From: Fidelibacterota bacterium
GTDB lineage: Bacteria > Fidelibacterota > Marinisomatia > SCGC-AAA003-L08 > JACNLC01
Assembly: GCA_014381725.1 (NCBI GenBank)
Contig: JACNLC010000055.1
Coordinates: 1 to 64,000 of the forward strand
Reading direction: 5' to 3'
Length of the DNA: 64,000 nucleotides
The notes beneath the pieces were generated by a model. The model was not told the DNA's origin, searched no databases, and worked only from the letters and a program-made list of their open reading frames with translations. The position numbers were made by a program, and so were the translations under genes. The number at the start of each line of letters is the position of its first letter. The stretch's first letter is position 1. This document shows, in pieces, positions 43,506-53,909 of the stretch.

Positions 43506-44513
43506 ATGAGTAATAATTGTCATATATCATGGTCGAAATTAGACCAATTAATACTGAAAGCAGATACAATTCTACTTTCTACACATATACATTCTGATGG
43601 AGATGGTATAGGTTCTGAGTTGGCATTTTATCAATATTTGGTAGATTTGGGTAAAGAATGCAGAATCATAAATCCATCGGAAATACCTAACAAATTAAAA
43701 TTTCTTGATTCTTGTAACAAAGTAGAAACTTTTAATTCTGTTCATGTAAATTGGCTAAATAATGTGGATTTATCCATTATTTTTGACATTGGAGATTATA
43801 AACGGCTTAAGGAAATCAGTAATTATCTTCATAACTCAAAAACGGTTAGTATTGATCATCATCCATCTAAAAGTTGCAATTTCTTCGATTATAAAATTAT
43901 AGATTCAAATTCACCTGCAACTGGGTTTATGTTGTGGGAATATTTTTATTATCATCTTAATATGAAGGAGTTATCAAAGAATATTTCTGATGCACTATAT
44001 ACGGCTTTGGCAACAGATACTGGTTTTTTTCGATATAGTAACACTACTGCAAAATCGCATACTGTTGCTGCTCATTTAATTGGATGTGGAACAAATCCTT
44101 ACGAAATTTATAGTCAAGTCCACGAACAGAGGAACCATTCTCAGGTCAAATTGTTAGCAAAAGTAATACAAAATCTTGAATTTTCCGACGATGGAAAATT
44201 TAGTTGGTTTACAATCACACAAAATATGTTAAATGAATGCGATGCTATTTTAGAAGATGTTGATGGATTTACTAATTTTTCTAGGTCTATTAATGGAGTC
44301 GAAATTGCAGTAATGTTTGTTGAAGTCGATAAACATACTACTAGAATCAATTTCCGATCAAAAGGACAATATTCAATAAACGATATTGCTATAAGACTTG
44401 GTGGTGGTGGGCATCAGTTTGCAGCTGGAGCATTAGTTAAAGAAAGAGATTTGCAAGAAGTGAAACTTAATACGATTAGTTTAGTAAAACAAAAATTGTC
44501 GGAAAAGAAATGA
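43506..44513 (+). CDS. nrnA: DHH/DHHA1 phosphoesterase, NrnA-type oligoribonuclease/PAP phosphatase
   Basis: A 335-residue DHH-family enzyme. It has THIHSDGDGIGSELAF near residue 27, a metal Asp in IIFDIGDYKR, the DHHPS motif near residue 117, ATDTGFFRYS and a DHHA1 end with RLGGGGHQFAAGA. NrnA degrades nano-RNA and 3'-phosphoadenosine 5'-phosphate. The ATG at 43506 is preferred over a TTG at 43500. The stop overlaps the ispH start by 4 bases. Confidence 0.88.
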   Translation: MSNNCHISWSKLDQLILKADTILLSTHIHSDGDGIGSELAFYQYLVDLGKECRIINPSEIPNKLKFLDSCNKVETFNSVHVNWLNNVDLSIIFDIGDYKRLKEISNYLHNSKTVSIDHHPSKSCNFFDYKIIDSNSPATGFMLWEYFYYHLNMKELSKNISDALYTALATDTGFFRYSNTTAKSHTVAAHLIGCGTNPYEIYSQVHEQRNHSQVKLLAKVIQNLEFSDDGKFSWFTITQNMLNECDAILEDVDGFTNFSRSINGVEIAVMFVEVDKHTTRINFRSKGQYSINDIAIRLGGGGHQFAAGALVKERDLQEVKLNTISLVKQKLSEKK

Positions 44514-45355
44514 AAATTCATATTGCAAAAGATGCAGGTTATTGTACAGGAGTTAGAGATGCCGTAAGTTTGGCTTATGAAGCTGCTGATCAATATGGCA
44601 CAGTATATATGTTGGGTGATATTGTACATAACGAAAAAGTGGTTGCAGACCTTTCGAATTCAGGGGTGCAAGTAGTAAAAGATATCAATGATATTCCTGA
44701 GGGAAGTCATGTACTTTTACGAGCACATGGCACCGTTCCTGAAATATGGGAGAGAGCAAGGAAAAAAAATCTCAACATTATTGATGCCACTTGTCCATTA
44801 GTGTTGGAAATCCATCAGGAAGTCAAAAAACTTGCAAAAGAAGAACGAACAATCATTGTAATTGGTGATCATCGGCATGATGAAGTTTACGGCATAGCAA
44901 GTCAGGTGAAAAATCCAGTTATTGTCAATTCTCCAAAGGAAGCAATGGAGTTAGGCAAAATTAAAAAAGCCGGGATAGTGAGTCAATCGACACAAATGAT
45001 GGAGAATGTTCAGAATATCATTAGCATTCTTTTGACTAAAGTACATGATTTGCGATTTGTGAATACGATTTGTTATCCGACAAAAAGAAACCAAGAGCAA
45101 ATAAAAGCACTTGCTGATAAATGCGATGTTGTGATTGTTATTGGATCTTTTACGAGTGCTAATTCAAAGAGGTTGACTCAGTTATCAAAAGAAAAAAATA
45201 AAAATTCTTATCAAGTTACAGGAGTAGAAGATATCAACAAAGAGTGGTTTGATAGCGTAGAAGATATTGGTATTTCTGCAGGTGCATCAACACCAGATTA
45301 TGTGATAGAGGAAGTAAAATTGAAAATTCAACAAATTACAAAGAGGAAAAAATGA
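44510..45355 (+). CDS. ispH: 4-hydroxy-3-methylbut-2-enyl diphosphate reductase
   Basis: A 281-residue IspH. The three cluster cysteines lie in AGYCTGV (Cys12), DATCPLV near residue 96 and [11 protein letters not shown] near 188. RAHGTVPE carries a substrate His and [11 protein letters not shown] and GASTPDY are family motifs. It makes isopentenyl and dimethylallyl diphosphate from HMBPP, the last step of the MEP pathway, and needs reduced ferredoxin or flavodoxin. It overlaps pdxS by 4 bases; dxs, the first MEP enzyme, is two genes further. Confidence 0.94.
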   Translation: MKIHIAKDAGYCTGVRDAVSLAYEAADQYGTVYMLGDIVHNEKVVADLSNSGVQVVKDINDIPEGSHVLLRAHGTVPEIWERARKKNLNIIDATCPLVLEIHQEVKKLAKEERTIIVIGDHRHDEVYGIASQVKNPVIVNSPKEAMELGKIKKAGIVSQSTQMMENVQNIISILLTKVHDLRFVNTICYPTKRNQEQIKALADKCDVVIVIGSFTSANSKRLTQLSKEKNKNSYQVTGVEDINKEWFDSVEDIGISAGASTPDYVIEEVKLKIQQITKRKK

Positions 45356-46233
45356 AAAAAGGAATTTATGAAGTAAAAGTGGGATTAGCCGAGATGCTTA
45401 AAGGTGGGGTTATTATGGATGTTACAACTCCAGATCAAGCTAAAATTGCGGAAGATGCCGGTGCAGTTGCAGTAATGGCTTTAGAACGAATACCTGCGGA
45501 TATTCGTCGTGATGGTGGTATTTCTCGAATGTCTGACCCATCAATGATTAAAGAAATCCAAGACACAGTATCAATTCCTGTAATGGCTAAATGTAGAATT
45601 GGCCACTTTGCTGAAGCACAAATTTTGGAAACTCTCGAAGTTGATTTCATTGATGAGAGCGAAGTATTAACACCAGCTGATGAAAACAATCACATTTACA
45701 AACACAATTTTAAAGTACCGTTTGTATGTGGATGCAGAAATTTAGGTGAAGCACTTCGTAGAATCGGAGAAGGTGCATCAATGATACGCACAAAAGGTGA
45801 ACCTGGCACAGGTAACATTGTTGAAGCTGTTCGGCATATGCGTTCGATTGTAAATGGTATAAACAGAATAAAAACTATGAATAATGATCAACTTATGGCG
45901 GAAGCTCGAGATATATCTGCTCCATTTTCTTTAGTAAAAGAAGTAGCTGAAACAGGCAAACTTCCTGTACCAAATTTTAGTGCAGGTGGGATTGCAACTC
46001 CGGCAGATGTTTCATTAGTGATGCAACTCGGTGCAGAATCCGTATTTGTTGGTTCCGGTATTTTTAAATCTGAAAATCCTCAAAAAATGGCAATGTCAAT
46101 TGTACAGGCAGCAACTTACTACGATAATCCTGAAAAATTAGCAGAAATATCAAAAGGTTTAGGAAGTGCGATGAAAGGTCTAGATATGTCGGAAATTCCA
46201 GAAGACCAAATGATGCAAGATAGGGGTTGGTAG
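45352..46233 (+). CDS. pdxS: Pyridoxal 5'-phosphate synthase subunit PdxS
   Basis: A 293-residue TIM-barrel synthase. It has [53 protein letters not shown] with a catalytic Lys, [10 protein letters not shown] and [20 protein letters not shown]. With PdxT it makes PLP from ribose 5-phosphate, glyceraldehyde 3-phosphate and glutamine, so it does not use the DXP made by the nearby dxs. Its TAG stop shares the last G with the pdxT GTG start. Confidence 0.97.
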   Translation: MKKGIYEVKVGLAEMLKGGVIMDVTTPDQAKIAEDAGAVAVMALERIPADIRRDGGISRMSDPSMIKEIQDTVSIPVMAKCRIGHFAEAQILETLEVDFIDESEVLTPADENNHIYKHNFKVPFVCGCRNLGEALRRIGEGASMIRTKGEPGTGNIVEAVRHMRSIVNGINRIKTMNNDQLMAEARDISAPFSLVKEVAETGKLPVPNFSAGGIATPADVSLVMQLGAESVFVGSGIFKSENPQKMAMSIVQAATYYDNPEKLAEISKGLGSAMKGLDMSEIPEDQMMQDRGW

Positions 46234-46799
46234 TGAAAATAGGGGTTTTAGCTCTACAAGGAGATTTTGCAAAACACGAAAGTATACTTCGAGAATTGAA
46301 TGTTGAAGCAATGCAAATCAAATATCCTGAAGAGCTAAAAATTTGTAGTGGGTTGATTATTCCTGGTGGAGAATCAACAACTATCTCGATGCAGATGGAT
46401 TATATAGGTATCCGTAAGAAAATTATTGATTTTGCAAAGGAACATCCTGTATTTGGCACTTGTGCAGGTTTGGTAATGCTTTCAACTCAACTTGAGGATT
46501 CTCGCATTCAAACCTTAGATTTAATGGATATTACAGTTAGCAGAAACGCTTGGGGACGGCAAGTTCATTCTTTTGTTGATGATGTTTCGTTAAGCTTTAG
46601 CAATTCTAAACCATTTGGAGCAGTATTTATTCGAGCGCCAAAAATTGATAAAGTTGGAAATGATATAACAGTCCTAAGTGAATATCAATCTGAACCTGTT
46701 ATTGTTACAAATGGTAAACATTTAGCGGCATCATTTCATCCTGAATTAGGAAATGACACTAGAATTCATAAATATTTTTTGGAGTTAATAAATGATTGA
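46233..46799 (+). CDS. pdxT: Pyridoxal 5'-phosphate synthase glutaminase subunit PdxT
   Basis: A 188-residue glutamine amidotransferase. It starts with the family N-terminus KIGVLALQGDFAKHE, has IIPGGESTT near residue 45, the nucleophile elbow FGTCAGLVML near 75 and ASFHPELGND with the catalytic His and Glu. It supplies ammonia to PdxS. I start it at GTG 46233 because this matches the usual N-terminus; a TTG at 46227 would add two residues. Confidence 0.94.
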   Translation: MKIGVLALQGDFAKHESILRELNVEAMQIKYPEELKICSGLIIPGGESTTISMQMDYIGIRKKIIDFAKEHPVFGTCAGLVMLSTQLEDSRIQTLDLMDITVSRNAWGRQVHSFVDDVSLSFSNSKPFGAVFIRAPKIDKVGNDITVLSEYQSEPVIVTNGKHLAASFHPELGNDTRIHKYFLELIND

Positions 46800-48663
46800 T
46801 TATACATACCTTTCTAAAATTGATAGTCCTGATGATTTAAAATCATTAGATGCTAAAACTCTTAAGGTTCTTTCTACAGAACTAACTCATTTCATTCGTT
46901 CTACCGTGGAGGAAGTTGGTGGACATTTTGCATCGCCATTGGGAGTTGTGGATTTAGCTATTGCACTTCATTCTGTTTACAATTCCCCTCACGATAAACT
47001 CATTTGGGATGTTGGACATCAAGCTTATGCACATAAAATTCTTACAGGAAGACGCGATGTTTTCTCTACATTACGCCAAAAGGATGGAATTAGTGGATAT
47101 TTGAATCGTTCTGAAAGTCCACACGATATCGTTGGAGCAGGCCACGCAAGCACAGCGATTTCTTCTGCTCTAGGGTTGGCTCATGCTCGAGATAGAAAAA
47201 AATCCAATGAGAATATCATTGCGATTGTTGGTGACGGAGCAATGTCAGGTGGATTGTCTTACGAAGGAATAAATAATCTGGGATTTCATCGCACTCAAAT
47301 GACAATTGTGCTGAATGATAATACAATGTCAATTTCCAAAAGTGTTGGAGCACTTTCTAAATATTTAACAAAAGTCGTTACCAGTCCAGTTTACAATAGG
47401 ATGAGAAACGATATTTGGAATATAACTGGAAAAGCTCCTACAACTATTTCTCGAATTGTTAGAAAATTGTTAAGAAAAACGGAAGAAGGTGTAAAGGGAT
47501 TTTTTACTCCAGGCGCTCTGTTTGAGGAACTCGGATTACGATATATAGGGCCTGTTAATGGTCATGATCTAGATGAATTGTTGCGAACTTTTAAAGCTGT
47601 TAAAAAGATGCCAAATCCTGTATTAGTTCATGTTTACACTAAAAAAGGAAAGGGATCTGAACTTGCTGAGATTGATTCTACAAAATACTACAGTATGGCA
47701 GGTAATCGAAAAAAGACAGAGAAACCCGCACCTGATTATTCTCAAGTATTTGGCTCATCTGTTGTTAAACTTGCTGAGAAAAACGACAAAATTATTTGTG
47801 TAACTGCTGCAATGGAGGTGGGTACAGGGATGTCAACTTATGTTAACAAATTCCCTAAGCGATATGTGGATGTTGGTATTGCCGAAGGTCACGCTGTAAC
47901 CTATGCTTCCGGACTTGCTATAGAAAAATACAGACCAATTGTTGCAATTTATTCTACATTTTTTCAGCGAGCGATTGACAACATATTCCATGATGTTCTT
48001 CTTCAGGATTTACCAGTTATTTTTTGTATGGATCGAGCTGGAGTCGTTGGTCAAGATGGCCCAACTCATCACGGAATATTTGATATTTCTCTACTCAGAA
48101 TGTTTCCGAATATCGTAATTACTGCACCAAAAGATGGTGATGAAATGAATGATCTATTAGCTACAGCTTTATCTCAACAAAAACCATTTTCAATTCGATA
48201 TCCAAAGGACACTTCTTACAGATTTGATGAAAATCGTGAATCTAAAGTAATAAATGTAGGCGAGTGGGAAGTTTTAAATGAAGGAAGTAATGTTGCAATT
48301 TTGGCTGTAGGAAGCATGGTTGAAATTGCACAAAATAGTTTAAAGAAGATCAAAGAAATTCTTGGTTTCACTCCTACTGTGGTTAATGCGAGGTTTATCA
48401 AACCGATGGACGAGAATTTACTAAAAGAAGTGTTATCAAAGTATGAATCTATTTTAACTATTGAGGAAGGGTCGTTGATTGGTGGATTTGGTTCTGGAGT
48501 TGTTGATTTTGCAAAAGGGATAAAATCAAACAGCAACATTCTTACTATGGGAATTCCTGATAATTATGTTGAACATGCAACTCGATCTGAATTGTTAGAT
48601 ATACTTCAATTGAATACAGCTGGAATAATCAATAAACTTAAAGAGTTTAACTCTGCAAAATAA
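46792..48663 (+). CDS. dxs: 1-deoxy-D-xylulose-5-phosphate synthase
   Basis: A 623-residue thiamine-diphosphate enzyme. It has [16 protein letters not shown] near residue 65, [16 protein letters not shown] near 112, the TPP motif [16 protein letters not shown] near 145, and [13 protein letters not shown] near 365, with a transketolase C-terminal domain. It joins pyruvate and glyceraldehyde 3-phosphate to make DXP for the MEP pathway. It overlaps pdxT by 8 bases and the mutase gene by one (TAATG). Confidence 0.95.
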   Translation: MIDYTYLSKIDSPDDLKSLDAKTLKVLSTELTHFIRSTVEEVGGHFASPLGVVDLAIALHSVYNSPHDKLIWDVGHQAYAHKILTGRRDVFSTLRQKDGISGYLNRSESPHDIVGAGHASTAISSALGLAHARDRKKSNENIIAIVGDGAMSGGLSYEGINNLGFHRTQMTIVLNDNTMSISKSVGALSKYLTKVVTSPVYNRMRNDIWNITGKAPTTISRIVRKLLRKTEEGVKGFFTPGALFEELGLRYIGPVNGHDLDELLRTFKAVKKMPNPVLVHVYTKKGKGSELAEIDSTKYYSMAGNRKKTEKPAPDYSQVFGSSVVKLAEKNDKIICVTAAMEVGTGMSTYVNKFPKRYVDVGIAEGHAVTYASGLAIEKYRPIVAIYSTFFQRAIDNIFHDVLLQDLPVIFCMDRAGVVGQDGPTHHGIFDISLLRMFPNIVITAPKDGDEMNDLLATALSQQKPFSIRYPKDTSYRFDENRESKVINVGEWEVLNEGSNVAILAVGSMVEIAQNSLKKIKEILGFTPTVVNARFIKPMDENLLKEVLSKYESILTIEEGSLIGGFGSGVVDFAKGIKSNSNILTMGIPDNYVEHATRSELLDILQLNTAGIINKLKEFNSAK

Positions 48664-50312
48664 TGAAGAAAAATTTCGAAATATCTAAGGATAAGTGGCA
48701 AGATCAGATTGATAATTCTAAAACAAGAGATTATAATTTTGATACCGTTTCAGGTGAACACATTGATGAATGTTATTTTCCTAATTCTGCTGATAATGAA
48801 TATATGGAGAAGATTGGTTTTCCTGGAGAATATCCATATACTCGTGGGATTCATCCAAATTTATACCGTGGCAGGTTGTGGACTATGCGTCAGTTTGCTG
48901 GGTTTGGAACACCAAAAGAAACAAACGAAAGGTTCAAATTCCTTCTAGAACACGGTCAAACTGGTTTATCCGTTGCCTACGATATGCCAACATTAATGGG
49001 ATATGATGCTGATCATGAGTTCGCTCTTGGAGAAGTTGGTAAATGTGGTGTAGCAGTTAGTTCTTTAGCAGATATGGAAACTCTCTTTGATGGAATAAAT
49101 CTTGGAGAAGTCAGTGTATCTCAAACCATAAATGGTCCTGCAGTAATTTTATTGGCATTTTATATTGCAGTTGCAGAAAAACAAGGTGTTGATATTTCCA
49201 TACTTCGAGGAACACTACAAAACGATATTTTGAAAGAGTACATTGCTCAAAAGGAGTGGATTTATCCTCCGGAAGAATCTATGCGAATAATTACGGATAT
49301 GATTGAATATTGCACAGAATATCTTCCTAAATATAATACGATTTCTGTTAGCGGTTATCATATTCGTGAAGCTGGATCTACTGCAGCACAAGAATTAGCA
49401 TTTACATTAGCAGATGGTTTTGCGTATATAGAACATGGAATTGCACGAGGAATGGATGTGGATGATTTTGCTCCTAGAATATCTCACTTTTTCAACTCTC
49501 ATTTAGACTTTTTCGAAGAAATTGCAAAATTCAGAGCCGCAAGAAGGATTTGGTCGCGTCGTATGAAAGAAAAATATGGTGCAAAAAATCCAAAATCCTG
49601 GTTACTAAGATTTCATACCCAAACTGCTGGTTGTTCTCTGACTGCTCAACAACCCGAGATAAATATCGCTAGAACTGCTTTTCAAGGATTAGCTGCAGTT
49701 TTGGGAGGTACTCAATCTCTTCACACAAATTCTATGGATGAAACCTTAGCACTTCCGACTGAGAAATCTGTAGAAATTGCTCTAAGAACACAACAATTAA
49801 TTGCCTACGAAACAGGAGTTGCAAATATCGTTGATCCTCTTGGTGGTTCTTGGTTTATTGAAAAATTAACCGACCAAATGGAAGAAAAAGCAGAAGATTA
49901 TTTCAATAAAATTGAAGAATTGGGTGGAGTTATTCCGGCAATTGAACAGGGATTTATGCAAAGAGAAATTGCTGATGCTGCATCATCCTACCAAAAATTG
50001 GTTGATGAGAAAAAACGAGTTGTTGTCGGTGTAAATCGTTTTGTTAGAAAAAATGAGAAAATTGAAATACCACTTCTGAAAATTGGACCAGAAGTTGAAG
50101 AAAATCAGATAAGCAATTTGAAACATATTAAAGAAATTCGAGATTCTAAAAAAGTAACGGAAAAATTAAAAGAAATAGAAAACGCTTGCAGAAATAATGA
50201 AAATATAATGTTCTCATTGATTGAAGCAGCGAAAGAATATGCTACTCTTGGAGAAATAGTTGACTCTATGAAATCCGTTTTTGGTGAATGGCAAGAAAAA
50301 ACAGTGATTTAA
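48663..50312 (+). CDS. Acyl-CoA mutase large subunit (methylmalonyl-/isobutyryl-CoA mutase family), no B12 domain
   Basis: A 549-residue barrel-domain subunit: [54 protein letters not shown] and [13 protein letters not shown]. It lacks the C-terminal B12-binding domain, which should be a separate small subunit not present here. By spacing from the active-site His (His233), the residue matching Arg207 of methylmalonyl-CoA mutase is Gln196, while the residue matching Tyr89 is Tyr68. Gln there is the isobutyryl-type choice. The substrate is therefore open, although databases usually label such proteins as methylmalonyl-CoA mutase. It follows dxs with a 1-base overlap. Confidence 0.85.
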   Translation: MKKNFEISKDKWQDQIDNSKTRDYNFDTVSGEHIDECYFPNSADNEYMEKIGFPGEYPYTRGIHPNLYRGRLWTMRQFAGFGTPKETNERFKFLLEHGQTGLSVAYDMPTLMGYDADHEFALGEVGKCGVAVSSLADMETLFDGINLGEVSVSQTINGPAVILLAFYIAVAEKQGVDISILRGTLQNDILKEYIAQKEWIYPPEESMRIITDMIEYCTEYLPKYNTISVSGYHIREAGSTAAQELAFTLADGFAYIEHGIARGMDVDDFAPRISHFFNSHLDFFEEIAKFRAARRIWSRRMKEKYGAKNPKSWLLRFHTQTAGCSLTAQQPEINIARTAFQGLAAVLGGTQSLHTNSMDETLALPTEKSVEIALRTQQLIAYETGVANIVDPLGGSWFIEKLTDQMEEKAEDYFNKIEELGGVIPAIEQGFMQREIADAASSYQKLVDEKKRVVVGVNRFVRKNEKIEIPLLKIGPEVEENQISNLKHIKEIRDSKKVTEKLKEIENACRNNENIMFSLIEAAKEYATLGEIVDSMKSVFGEWQEKTVI

Positions 50313-51130
50313 TGAAAATTGTAGCTGACTTACATATTCATTCTACTATGTCCGATGGAAAATTAACTCCATTAGAAATTGTTACTGAGTGTATTGAAAG
50401 AGGTTTATCACATTTTTCAGTTACAGATCACGATACTATAAAACAGACTCCAATAATTAAAGATATATTGAGTCAAAAACAATATGATGTTAAGTTTGTA
50501 CCAGGCGTTGAAATCTCCAGCTTCTTTCAAAATTCATCAATACACCTTTTGGTTTACAATATTGATGAGAATTCTGAACCAATAGTAAAACTACTAAATA
50601 ATCTTCAAAACGAAAGAATAAAAGTTATTGAAGATATGGGAATAAAATTAAATAAACTAGGATATTCAATTGACTATAGTAAAATTATTGACACAATTCC
50701 TAATCCCGGTCGTCCACATTTAGCAGATTTACTAATTAGAAACGGTTATTTTTCAACAACTAAAGAAGTTTTTGATAAATTGCTAGGTTATGATAAACCA
50801 GCGTATGTTTCTAAAAACAAACCGCATTTAACAGAAGTTGTTAGTAAAGTTAGAGAGTCAGGTGGATTTTCATCATTGGCTCATATAGGGTTGTATTGGG
50901 ATATTGACAAAATAAAAGATTTTGATGAAATTCCATTAAACGGAATTGAAGTGTACCATCCCGAACATGATTTTGGGGCGACACAGAAATTGTTAGAGTA
51001 TGCTAAATATCGCAATCTTGTTGTTACAGGAGGATCTGATTTCCACAGTTATAATGTAGATAAATATGGTGAAATTGCTGAGTTTGGTTTGAATTCTCTT
51101 GAAATCGATGCATTTGTAAGGCATTTATAA
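50312..51130 (+). CDS. PHP-domain phosphoesterase (TrpH/YciV-like)
   Basis: A 272-residue PHP protein. Metal motifs are DLHIHSTMSDGKLTP at the start, TDHDT near residue 38, GVEISS near 62, HPEHD/HIG in the middle and a late GSDFH. Relatives remove the 3'-phosphate from nucleoside 3',5'-bisphosphates or trim short RNA. I start it at 50312, overlapping the mutase stop by one base; a frame from 50288 would add eight residues inside the mutase gene. Confidence 0.87.
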   Translation: MKIVADLHIHSTMSDGKLTPLEIVTECIERGLSHFSVTDHDTIKQTPIIKDILSQKQYDVKFVPGVEISSFFQNSSIHLLVYNIDENSEPIVKLLNNLQNERIKVIEDMGIKLNKLGYSIDYSKIIDTIPNPGRPHLADLLIRNGYFSTTKEVFDKLLGYDKPAYVSKNKPHLTEVVSKVRESGGFSSLAHIGLYWDIDKIKDFDEIPLNGIEVYHPEHDFGATQKLLEYAKYRNLVVTGGSDFHSYNVDKYGEIAEFGLNSLEIDAFVRHL

Positions 51131-51132
51131 AA

Positions 51133-51891
51133 GTGATAGATTTTCATAATCATATAATCCCTGGTGTTGATGATGGAGCAAACGATTTGCTTGAAACAAA
51201 AGAAATGCTATTGCACGCTATTTCTCAAGGCATTACGGATGTAATTGCAACTCCTCATTTACAAAACCCAAGATTTGATGACAAACAAATTACTGATAAT
51301 GATATTTTGACTTCATATCATGAGTTGGTTGATTATATTGATAGTCAAAAAATAGCGATTAAGATTCATCTCAGTGCGGAAGTATTTTTCCTTCCGAACT
51401 TGATAAAATTGACAAATCATCCATTTGCAACATTAGGAAATGGTAGATATTTGCTAATAGAATTCCATCACGCTATAATTCCGTTGAGTTTCAAAACGGA
51501 GGTAATCAAACTACTTGATGCCGGTGTGATTCCAATAATTGCACATCCTGAAAGGTATATTCAAATTCAAGATGATTTTAATAACGCAATAAGATTGCAT
51601 AAGTTAGGGAGTATTTTTCAGATTGATACCGGAAGTATTTTAGGACATTATGGAACTAAAGTTCAAAAAACAGCAATTAAGTTTCTATCAGCAGGATTAG
51701 TTAATTTTGTTGGTTCGGATGCGCATAATTCACGAAATCGTAATTTTTGTTTGGAGCCAGCTATGAAAAAATGCGAACAATATTTTGGTCACGATGCAGA
51801 AATATTAGTTAATGATAATCCATTACGACTGCTTGCTGGAAAAGATATTATTTCATTAAAAAAGAAAAAATCGTGGTTTAGTATAAAATAA
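51133..51891 (+). CDS. CpsB/YwqE-type PHP phosphatase
   Basis: A 252-residue protein with a GTG start. It has DFHNHIIPGVDDGA at the N-terminus, TPHLQNP near residue 41, the Glu of LSAEVFF, AHPERY near 133 and a final VGSDAHNS. This is the manganese-dependent tyrosine phosphatase family of capsule and exopolysaccharide loci (CpsB, Wzb-like role). No BY-kinase is in the window, so the phosphoprotein target is not shown; an SLBB-domain export-type protein is encoded about 5.5 kb downstream. Confidence 0.85.
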   Translation: MIDFHNHIIPGVDDGANDLLETKEMLLHAISQGITDVIATPHLQNPRFDDKQITDNDILTSYHELVDYIDSQKIAIKIHLSAEVFFLPNLIKLTNHPFATLGNGRYLLIEFHHAIIPLSFKTEVIKLLDAGVIPIIAHPERYIQIQDDFNNAIRLHKLGSIFQIDTGSILGHYGTKVQKTAIKFLSAGLVNFVGSDAHNSRNRNFCLEPAMKKCEQYFGHDAEILVNDNPLRLLAGKDIISLKKKKSWFSIK

Positions 51892-51906
51892 AAGTAGAGG
51901 TTTAAC

Positions 51907-52533
51907 ATAGAGATTCAAATTAAAAAAATTGTTAATGGTTCTTTCCAAGAGAATGCTTTTATTGTAAAGGAAATCGAGACTTCCTCGGCTGTTCTTATAG
52001 ATCCCGGTTCTGAACCGGAAAGGTTGTTAGATGAGCTTTCCGAACTAAAATGTAATTTAAAAGCGATACTATGCACACACGGTCACATTGATCATATTGG
52101 TGCTGTTTCAGAAATTAAACAAGCAACTTCAGCACCGTTTTACATCCATCAAGGTGATGAATACTTAGTCAAAAGTTCAGCAGAATACAGTCAGTATTTT
52201 GGAATAGCACCATCAAAAGTTCCTGAAGTAGATAATTTTTTATCTTCTGATGATATTTTAACATTTGGAAAGATACAAATTGAAGTTATCGAAACTCCTG
52301 GACATACGCCTGGTGGTGTTTGTTTTATGATTGGTAATCATCTTTTTACTGGAGACACATTATTTCATGAATCTATTGGTAGAACGGATCTTCCTGGTGG
52401 AAATTATGAACAAATTATCAAATCTATCAAAAATAAATTAATGAATTTAGATAACGATTTGATTGTGTATCCAGGACATGGTCAGGATTCAACGATTGTT
52501 AACGAAAGAAAATTCAATCCATTTCTCACATGA
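51907..52533 (+). CDS. Metallo-beta-lactamase-fold hydrolase, apparent ATA start
   Basis: A 208-residue MBL-fold protein of the YcbL/glyoxalase II-like group. The zinc motif is THGHIDHIGA, followed by GHTPGGVCF, FTGDTLF-ESIGRTDLPGG and YPGHGQDS. The family N-terminus (here EIQIKKIVNGSFQENAFIV) is read only if translation starts upstream of the first usable TTG at 52024. Between the in-frame stop at 51895 and 52024 there is no ATG, GTG or TTG start, but ATA at 51907 has AGAGG 6 bases upstream. So either an AUA start is used or the sequence has a G-to-A error. The stop overlaps the tilS start by 4 bases. Confidence 0.82.
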   Translation: MEIQIKKIVNGSFQENAFIVKEIETSSAVLIDPGSEPERLLDELSELKCNLKAILCTHGHIDHIGAVSEIKQATSAPFYIHQGDEYLVKSSAEYSQYFGIAPSKVPEVDNFLSSDDILTFGKIQIEVIETPGHTPGGVCFMIGNHLFTGDTLFHESIGRTDLPGGNYEQIIKSIKNKLMNLDNDLIVYPGHGQDSTIVNERKFNPFLT

Positions 52534-53909
52534 TGCAACGACATAAACTAGAGGAGTTAATTTACGGTAAAATTGTATCTTTTGCATCTAAGGATAATTT
52601 AGAGCGAACATCAATACGCATTTTGCTAGCGTTATCTGGTGGTATGGACAGTATGGTTCTATTTGATGTAATTCTCAATTTATCTAAAAAATATCAATTT
52701 GAAATTGGGATTGCACATGTTAATCACGGAATTCATAAAAATGCAAATAAATCTGAGGAATTCTGCAGAACTTTTGCAGAAAAGAACAATTGTAACTATT
52801 ATTCAACTAAACTCAATCCACCTGGAAAAAATCAATCTATCGAAGAATGGGCAAGAAATAAACGGTATTTGTTTCTAAAAAAGATTGCAAAGGATAATCA
52901 GTATCATTGGATATTTACAGCTCACCATGAAGATGACCAAATCGAGACTATATTTATGAGGAAAATCCAAAAGCACAAACATTGGATTTCTTTAATTGGC
53001 ATCCGAGAGGAAATGGAGAACATCAGAAGACCAATGTTAAATGTGTCTAAACAGGATATTTTGCAATATGCACACTATAACAGTATTCGTTGGATTGAAG
53101 ATCCTACGAACATTGATCAAGTTTATTTTCGAAATAAAATTCGGCATAATCTTCTGCCAAAAGAAATACAAAATAATCCCGATTTGCGAACACAATTGTT
53201 GAGATTAAGTAAAACAGCATCAATTAAATTTGAAGAGCTTAAAAAAGTTACACTTGAAGCTGAAAAATCTGCTCTCTTTGAAATTGGCAAAAACAGAGAT
53301 TATTATTCAATTGATAAAGATGACTTTTGTAAATATAAAAGTGATGTAAAAAAATTGTTAATTCAATCGTTATCAAAAAGGACATTTTCCAAATTGCAGT
53401 TAGAACTGTCAAATGATAATTGGAACACATTTTTTCAATTTATTGAAAAATCTACAACGGGGAAAATATTTAAATTAACAAATGACATCTCTTGTCTTCT
53501 TGACAGATCATTAATGGTTATTTTTGTAAACAACAGCAAAAAATTATCGAAATTAAATTTAATGAGTGAAGAGACACATAATTGGGGAAATAATAGATTT
53601 TCAGTCAAATCTATTCACAATTTTGTTAAATCTGATGATAAATATTTAATGATAGCTCCATCACAGATGAAATTGTATGTTCGTATTTGGGAAGATGGAG
53701 ATTTTATTATATCTTACAATAGTCGTAAAAAAGTAAAACTAAGTGATTTGTTTATAAATAACAAATTATCACGATTAGAAAAACAAAAATATCCAGTAAT
53801 TGTAGATGATAGTGATACTGTTTGTTGGGTTCCAGGTATATTACACGGTGTGGTTGACGGAATATCAAAATCAAAGCAACTGAAGGAAATTAGATGGGAA
53901 GAACATTGA
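52530..53909 (+). CDS. tilS: tRNA(Ile)-lysidine synthase
   Basis: A 459-residue PP-loop ATPase. The motif is LALSGGMDSMVLFD near residue 32, then HVNHGIHKNANKSE, AHHEDDQIETIF and RPMLNVSKQDI. The C-terminal half (about 250-459) matches the TilS substrate-binding domains, with VWVPGI-like WVPGILHGV near the end. It converts C34 to lysidine in tRNA-Ile2 so that it reads AUA, and is usually essential. The order tilS-hpt-ftsH is found in many bacteria. Confidence 0.93.
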   Translation: MMQRHKLEELIYGKIVSFASKDNLERTSIRILLALSGGMDSMVLFDVILNLSKKYQFEIGIAHVNHGIHKNANKSEEFCRTFAEKNNCNYYSTKLNPPGKNQSIEEWARNKRYLFLKKIAKDNQYHWIFTAHHEDDQIETIFMRKIQKHKHWISLIGIREEMENIRRPMLNVSKQDILQYAHYNSIRWIEDPTNIDQVYFRNKIRHNLLPKEIQNNPDLRTQLLRLSKTASIKFEELKKVTLEAEKSALFEIGKNRDYYSIDKDDFCKYKSDVKKLLIQSLSKRTFSKLQLELSNDNWNTFFQFIEKSTTGKIFKLTNDISCLLDRSLMVIFVNNSKKLSKLNLMSEETHNWGNNRFSVKSIHNFVKSDDKYLMIAPSQMKLYVRIWEDGDFIISYNSRKKVKLSDLFINNKLSRLEKQKYPVIVDDSDTVCWVPGILHGVVDGISKSKQLKEIRWEEH

